Assembly (NCBI GenBank): GCA_035079385.1
Contig: JAVHKY010000038.1
Location: forward strand, 2,418,001-2,482,000
DNA: 64,000 nucleotides
Direction: 5' to 3'
DNA from: Aspidiotus rigidus
Lineage: Eukaryota; Arthropoda; Insecta; Hemiptera; Diaspididae
Positions 60,700 to 64,000 of the stretch are shown piece by piece. The notes under the pieces are model-generated. The model was not told where the DNA came from. It did not search any database and saw only the letters and a program-made list of their open reading frames with translations. Position numbers and translations under genes: made by a program. Each line of letters begins with the position of its first letter. Position 1 is the stretch's first letter.

Positions 60700-62968
60700 G
60701 TGAAATATTAAAACCACACTAATCAAAGCCGCTAAGATCTTTCGGTTAAACAACCATCTGAAGGGCACGAACGAAAGCGACTAATCCAACAACAACGAAG
60801 ACAACGAAACCAACTTGAGGATCATGAGTGAACCAGCGAGTCATCGAAGTGTGAATCATTCTCGTAGACTCGCTCAACCAGACCCTCATCAGGAATGTAC
60901 CCGTTTAGGACGGTGAAGTCTTCATTATTCCGGTGACGTTAGATTTCAATATTTTCTAAAGCCATACGTTTAAAATATGAGTTCTCCCTATGGAGGAGGG
61001 TACCAGACCCCTCTTCGACTCTGTGGCCACTTTCGATAAGGGGATCAGCCAAAGTCGACTCTCCCAAGTTACCCTTATGCTCATCAATTCAAATTTGGAG
61101 CTGACGGCCGGTCATTCTTATATAAGCTCCAGGGCAATCGTTGCAGGCTATGCTGTGAACACCAGTCCTCTCGGCTGAAGGAATGGGGTCTTTTAATTTT
61201 ACAAATAAACTTTTTATGCCAGACGGAACCCGAAAGGACTGAGCTTACGGCCCAACTTCAACGAAAATCTACCCAGGTAAGGAAGTCTAATCTAACGTTT
61301 CTTCCTATCTAGGTGTGAATCCCTGAGGTGGGAAGTTGTGAAATCGAGGCTTTTTCTGAAAAGCCTCCTACGAATCATGAGGTCGTTGTCCACCCTCACT
61401 TGATTCACTCTAGCCAGGTGCTTAATTGTCCCTAGTTCCTTCTGGAAAGCGTCCTGACTCAAAAGAATATGAGTCAGGCAATGGATCAAGCTATTGAAGG
61501 TAGCGATCTTATGTGCAGCTGGACAGAAGGACGACTTGTGGATTGTAATATCGGTCGACGTTTCTTTTCTATAAATTTCAAATTCATGGACGCCATCTCT
61601 AACGAAAATGGACAAGTACAAAAAATTTATGAATGAGCCACCAATTTCCAAGGTAAATTTTCACGAAGGAGTTCCACTGGACCAGTCCACGCCCAAAGTA
61701 TGTCGTCCACACATATCTATGGCAGTAAAAGACATGATTTAACAGCACCTGGCCTGAAGAAAACAAATCGATCTCAAATTTGGACATGAATACCTCAGAT
61801 ATCAGAGAGCCCAAGGGAGAACCAATGGGGATCCCCACCTCATCCGGGAACTCGAAAAATTTCCCTTCAAATTTGCAGAAGTTGAGTGTCCAAAAAAACC
61901 CTCAGAAGGTCAAAGAACTCCGCCATCTCCTCATGAGAGACGCTCGATTTTACGAGCAATTCGCCCATGTGTTGGATAGTAACAGCCTTAGGGAAGTGAG
62001 GAAATAATCCTACAACATCAAAGGAGCATAAGGTCGTTTCCAGAGGAAGGTTAACATCCTTCAACCTATCCACCAAGGAACCCGGGTTCTTTACTGAATT
62101 GGGGGAGGTACAATCTACTCGTGATTTAAACCATCATAAATTTAGCTAGTTGGTGACGAGACAAACGACACGACCGGCCGCATTGGAACATCTTTTTTAT
62201 GTACTTTGGGCAACCCGTTGAGGAGGGGGGTACCGTGTTAGGTTCCAAAATGGCTTTCTTTGTGAGTGGACTCTTGATAATGAATTCACTTGTGTTGATG
62301 ATTTTCCTCTTTAACAAACTGAAGGAAACAGAAAGGGCTATTTTCCTTGGCCCCATATTGTTGGAGCACATCATAAACACCAGAAACATAGGAGGACTTT
62401 TCCATAATTACTACAGTGTTACTTTTATCTGCCTTTGTAAGGATTAATCCTTCCTCCCTGACCTTCCTCTTCAAGCCTTTTATCACCTCAATACAGGTAT
62501 TACCCATGTAAGGAGGGGGGTACTGCCTACCATTTTTGGATGTTCACGCCAAGTCCTACCTTGATTGTCAAGTCAGCCACAACATTGGCAAGAGTCTCTT
62601 GGTTCTTAAGAGGGGGAGGCTCAATTTCAACCGTTTCTCCAACAGGTTCACCTAGGGTATCATAGAGGGGGTATGGCAATACGCCATTTAGTGTCTAACG
62701 TACGAATGCGTATCGCACAGCATGGTGAGCAAACGAACGTGACCGATGTTGCCCGGCCCTACCGAATATTCCGCGACACTGCGCGAACGCGTTAGTGCTT
62801 GAGAGCCTTCTTTTTGCTGCCAAAATGGCGTATTGCCATGCCCCTTTCTATAGTACCCTAGTTCTCATCAGAATTAAGCTCAACTTTACTATCATTGATG
62901 ATTCGCGCCTGGAACTGCTGGATTATTTTATCTCTAGCACAGTCTTTTTTCTCAACCAACTCTGATTC
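60700..62968 (-). pseudogene. Penelope-like element copy 5 (decayed, MITE-interrupted)
   Basis: Minus strand, from about 62968 (IIQQFQARIINDSKVELNSD) through a MITE at 62653-62860, then EGLILTKADKSNTVVIMEKS, a frameshifted LLYGLPK region, TTLCSFDVVGLFPHFP, VGIPIGSPLGS... (GIPIGSPLGSLISEVFMSKF at about 61838) and a broken YVDD box (frameshift at about 61715). The GIY-YIG end (61190-61060) is degenerate, with GAYIRMTGRQLQ in place of the usual box. The 3' part with the PDEG-type motif lies at 60890-60840 and the tail reaches about 60700. Multiple stops and frameshifts make it one of the older copies. Confidence 0.88.
62655..62858. mobile_element. Tc1/mariner-type MITE, about 204 bp, TA target
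   Basis: The left end is GGGTATCATAGAGGGGG, followed by ATGGCAATACGCCATTT. The right end on the other strand is GGGTACTATAGAAAGGGG, followed by the same ATGGCAATACGCCATTT block. TA flanks both sides (62653-62654 and 62859-62860), and Penelope sequence resumes on each side. The ATGGCAATACGCCAT block itself is nearly palindromic. No coding. Confidence 0.8.
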
Positions 62969-63095
62969 GCACTTCGATGACTCGCTGGTTCAATCATGAT
63001 CCTCAAGTTGGTTTCTCTGCCTTTGTTGTTGGATTAGTGGCTTTGATTAGTGTGGTTTTAATATTTCGATACTCTCTTGTGAAGTACACCTTTTG
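62969..63095 (+). pseudogene. Inverted Penelope 3' tail next to copy 5
   Basis: The sequence CTTCGATGACTCGCTGGTTC and the following Leu-rich tail match, in opposite orientation and with small deletions, the 3' end of copy 5 (about 60705-60870). It is fused directly to the 5' end of copy 5, giving an inverted flanking arrangement. Confidence 0.7.
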
Positions 63096-63329
63096 TATCA
63101 AAGCGAATGTTTTTAGATGGATTTAGAGCTTCGAACCTCCGATGGACTTATATGAAGAGATCTCTAGTCTGCTAGTCTAATATGCAAGGTAGAGGAGAAA
63201 CTCTCTATTTCAAATGTTCGTTTTCGGTCGTAGAGCTTGACATCTTCGATGGGATTATACAAAGGAGATTTTGAGTCCAAAGGTCTTATATTCAGGGTGG
63301 AAAAGATGTGACGTGAGGTCCTGGAACAA

Positions 63330-64000
63330 TGTAGAATAATAGAATCAATGCGGTTTCTCAATTTATGGCCAGAAATATTAGACGAAGTCATACTCAAGCG
63401 AGTAATACGAACGGAGTAATTTACAATTTTAGCCACAGAAATTAAACGACGCCGGAGCGCTTTCGATTAAACAATCATTGTCAACGGGGACTGGAAAGCG
63501 ACTGAACCAACTCCGGCTGTAAACTAGAAACATACGAGGAAATCAGGATTGAACCAGCGAGTCATCACGACGTGAATCATACTCGTAAACTAGTTCAATC
63601 AACCCCTCATCAGGTATGTACCAGTTGAGCACATTAGGGTCGTCGTTATTTAAAGACGGATTATTTCGATGTGTTCTAACGCTTTCCGCTTCGAATACGC
63701 GTTTTCTCTATAGAGGAGGACCTCGGACCCCTCTTTAATGCTATGGCCGCTAGTGATTAGATGGTCCGCAAACGTCGATTCACCTATATTCTTCTTTTCC
63801 CACGCCTTCCTTTGTTCAGCGATTCTAATTTTCAACTGACGGCCTGTCTCGCCGATATAAATTCCATTACAATCCTTACACTCAACTTTATACACACCAC
63901 TCCTCTCGGCCAGTTGGATAGGGTCTTTTAGCCTAACCAATAAACTTTTTATGGTATTGGGGTTGTAATACACAGGCCGAAATCCGAAGGGGCGTAGGAC
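63330..64000 (-). pseudogene. Penelope-like element copy 6: GIY-YIG end, terminal repeat and start of the next unit
   Basis: Cut by the window edge. On the minus strand the frame from 63973 to 63650 encodes an intact-looking GIY-YIG nuclease: SGVYKVECKDCNGIYIGE, then TGRQLKIRIAEQRKAWEK, then ADHLITSGHSI. It is nearly identical to the corresponding part of copy 3 but lacks copy 3's stop in the GIY box. After the ORF comes the leader/terminal repeat with the GAAAGCGCTCCGG motif (63461-63481 region), and then an ATG near 63388 (MTSSNISGHKLRNRIDSI). That ATG opens the next tandem unit, which soon decays. This is the clearest view of the tandem unit joint in the window. Confidence 0.9.

Noticed and set aside
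1..64000. CRISPR arrays, operons, rRNA, telomeric repeats
   Set aside because: No regularly spaced repeats, no bacterial-type gene packing, no rRNA motifs and no TTAGG-type runs were seen.

Overview
The window is eukaryotic and very probably from an insect genome. It has short GT-AG introns, AT-rich intergenic DNA with CpG-rich islets, Penelope-like elements with GIY-YIG ends, an Env-bearing errantivirus-type element, BEL/Pao and Ty3/gypsy fragments, hAT, MULE and pogo-type DNA transposons, and a bunyavirus-like endogenous viral element (EVE). A parasitoid-type hymenopteran would fit, but no order-diagnostic host gene is present, so the order is not settled. I found no convincing intact host gene. 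The best candidate is a short basic/serine-rich coding segment near 10.4-11.1 kb.

Layout. 1-5.7 kb: non-coding DNA with decayed repeats. 5.7-6.9 kb (minus): C-terminal end of a bunyavirus L-like EVE, broken by a 765-bp non-autonomous hAT element. 6.9-8.0 kb (minus): 3' half of an autonomous hAT transposase. 8-16 kb: non-coding DNA with MITEs, the candidate host coding segment, and a MULE relic split by a 647-bp hAT element. 16.4-31.6 kb: three plus-strand Penelope-like copies, with a perfect 189-bp palindromic element and a 959-bp pogo-like element among them. 32.1-33.4 kb: MULE. 37 kb: gypsy integrase. 39.2-40.7 kb: Penelope-like copy on the minus strand. 40.7-44.1 kb and 47.6-51.3 kb: two directly repeated copies of the EVE, with an errantivirus pol/env fragment (minus) between them. 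51.3-52.7 kb: 5' half of the hAT transposase. 52.7-54.3 kb: BEL/Pao gag plus LTR. 54.4 kb: a tiny Penelope insertion with a 17-bp target duplication. 55.2-55.8 kb: an extremely AT-rich block. 59.6-64 kb: more MITEs, a MULE relic and two further Penelope copies.

Main result. The hAT halves at 6902-8024 (minus) and 51284-52.68k (plus) look like one transposon. Both outer ends carry the same 15-bp terminus. The 8 bp next to them are reverse complements of each other (CTTTAGTT and AACTAAAG), as expected of a single target-site duplication. The EVE that ends at the duplication at 51283 resumes, in frame and on the other strand, beyond the duplication at 6894. The simplest reading has four steps: EVE insertion, partial duplication of the EVE, hAT insertion into one copy, then an inversion of about 44.6 kb with both breakpoints inside the hAT. 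One breakpoint lies exactly at a pair of short perfect palindromes.

Nothing here forms a working pathway. It is a nested graveyard of selfish elements and viral DNA, with several elements dated relative to one another by nesting. Such regions often serve as piRNA source loci, but that is inference here. Family assignments were made by reading motifs, without database searches.
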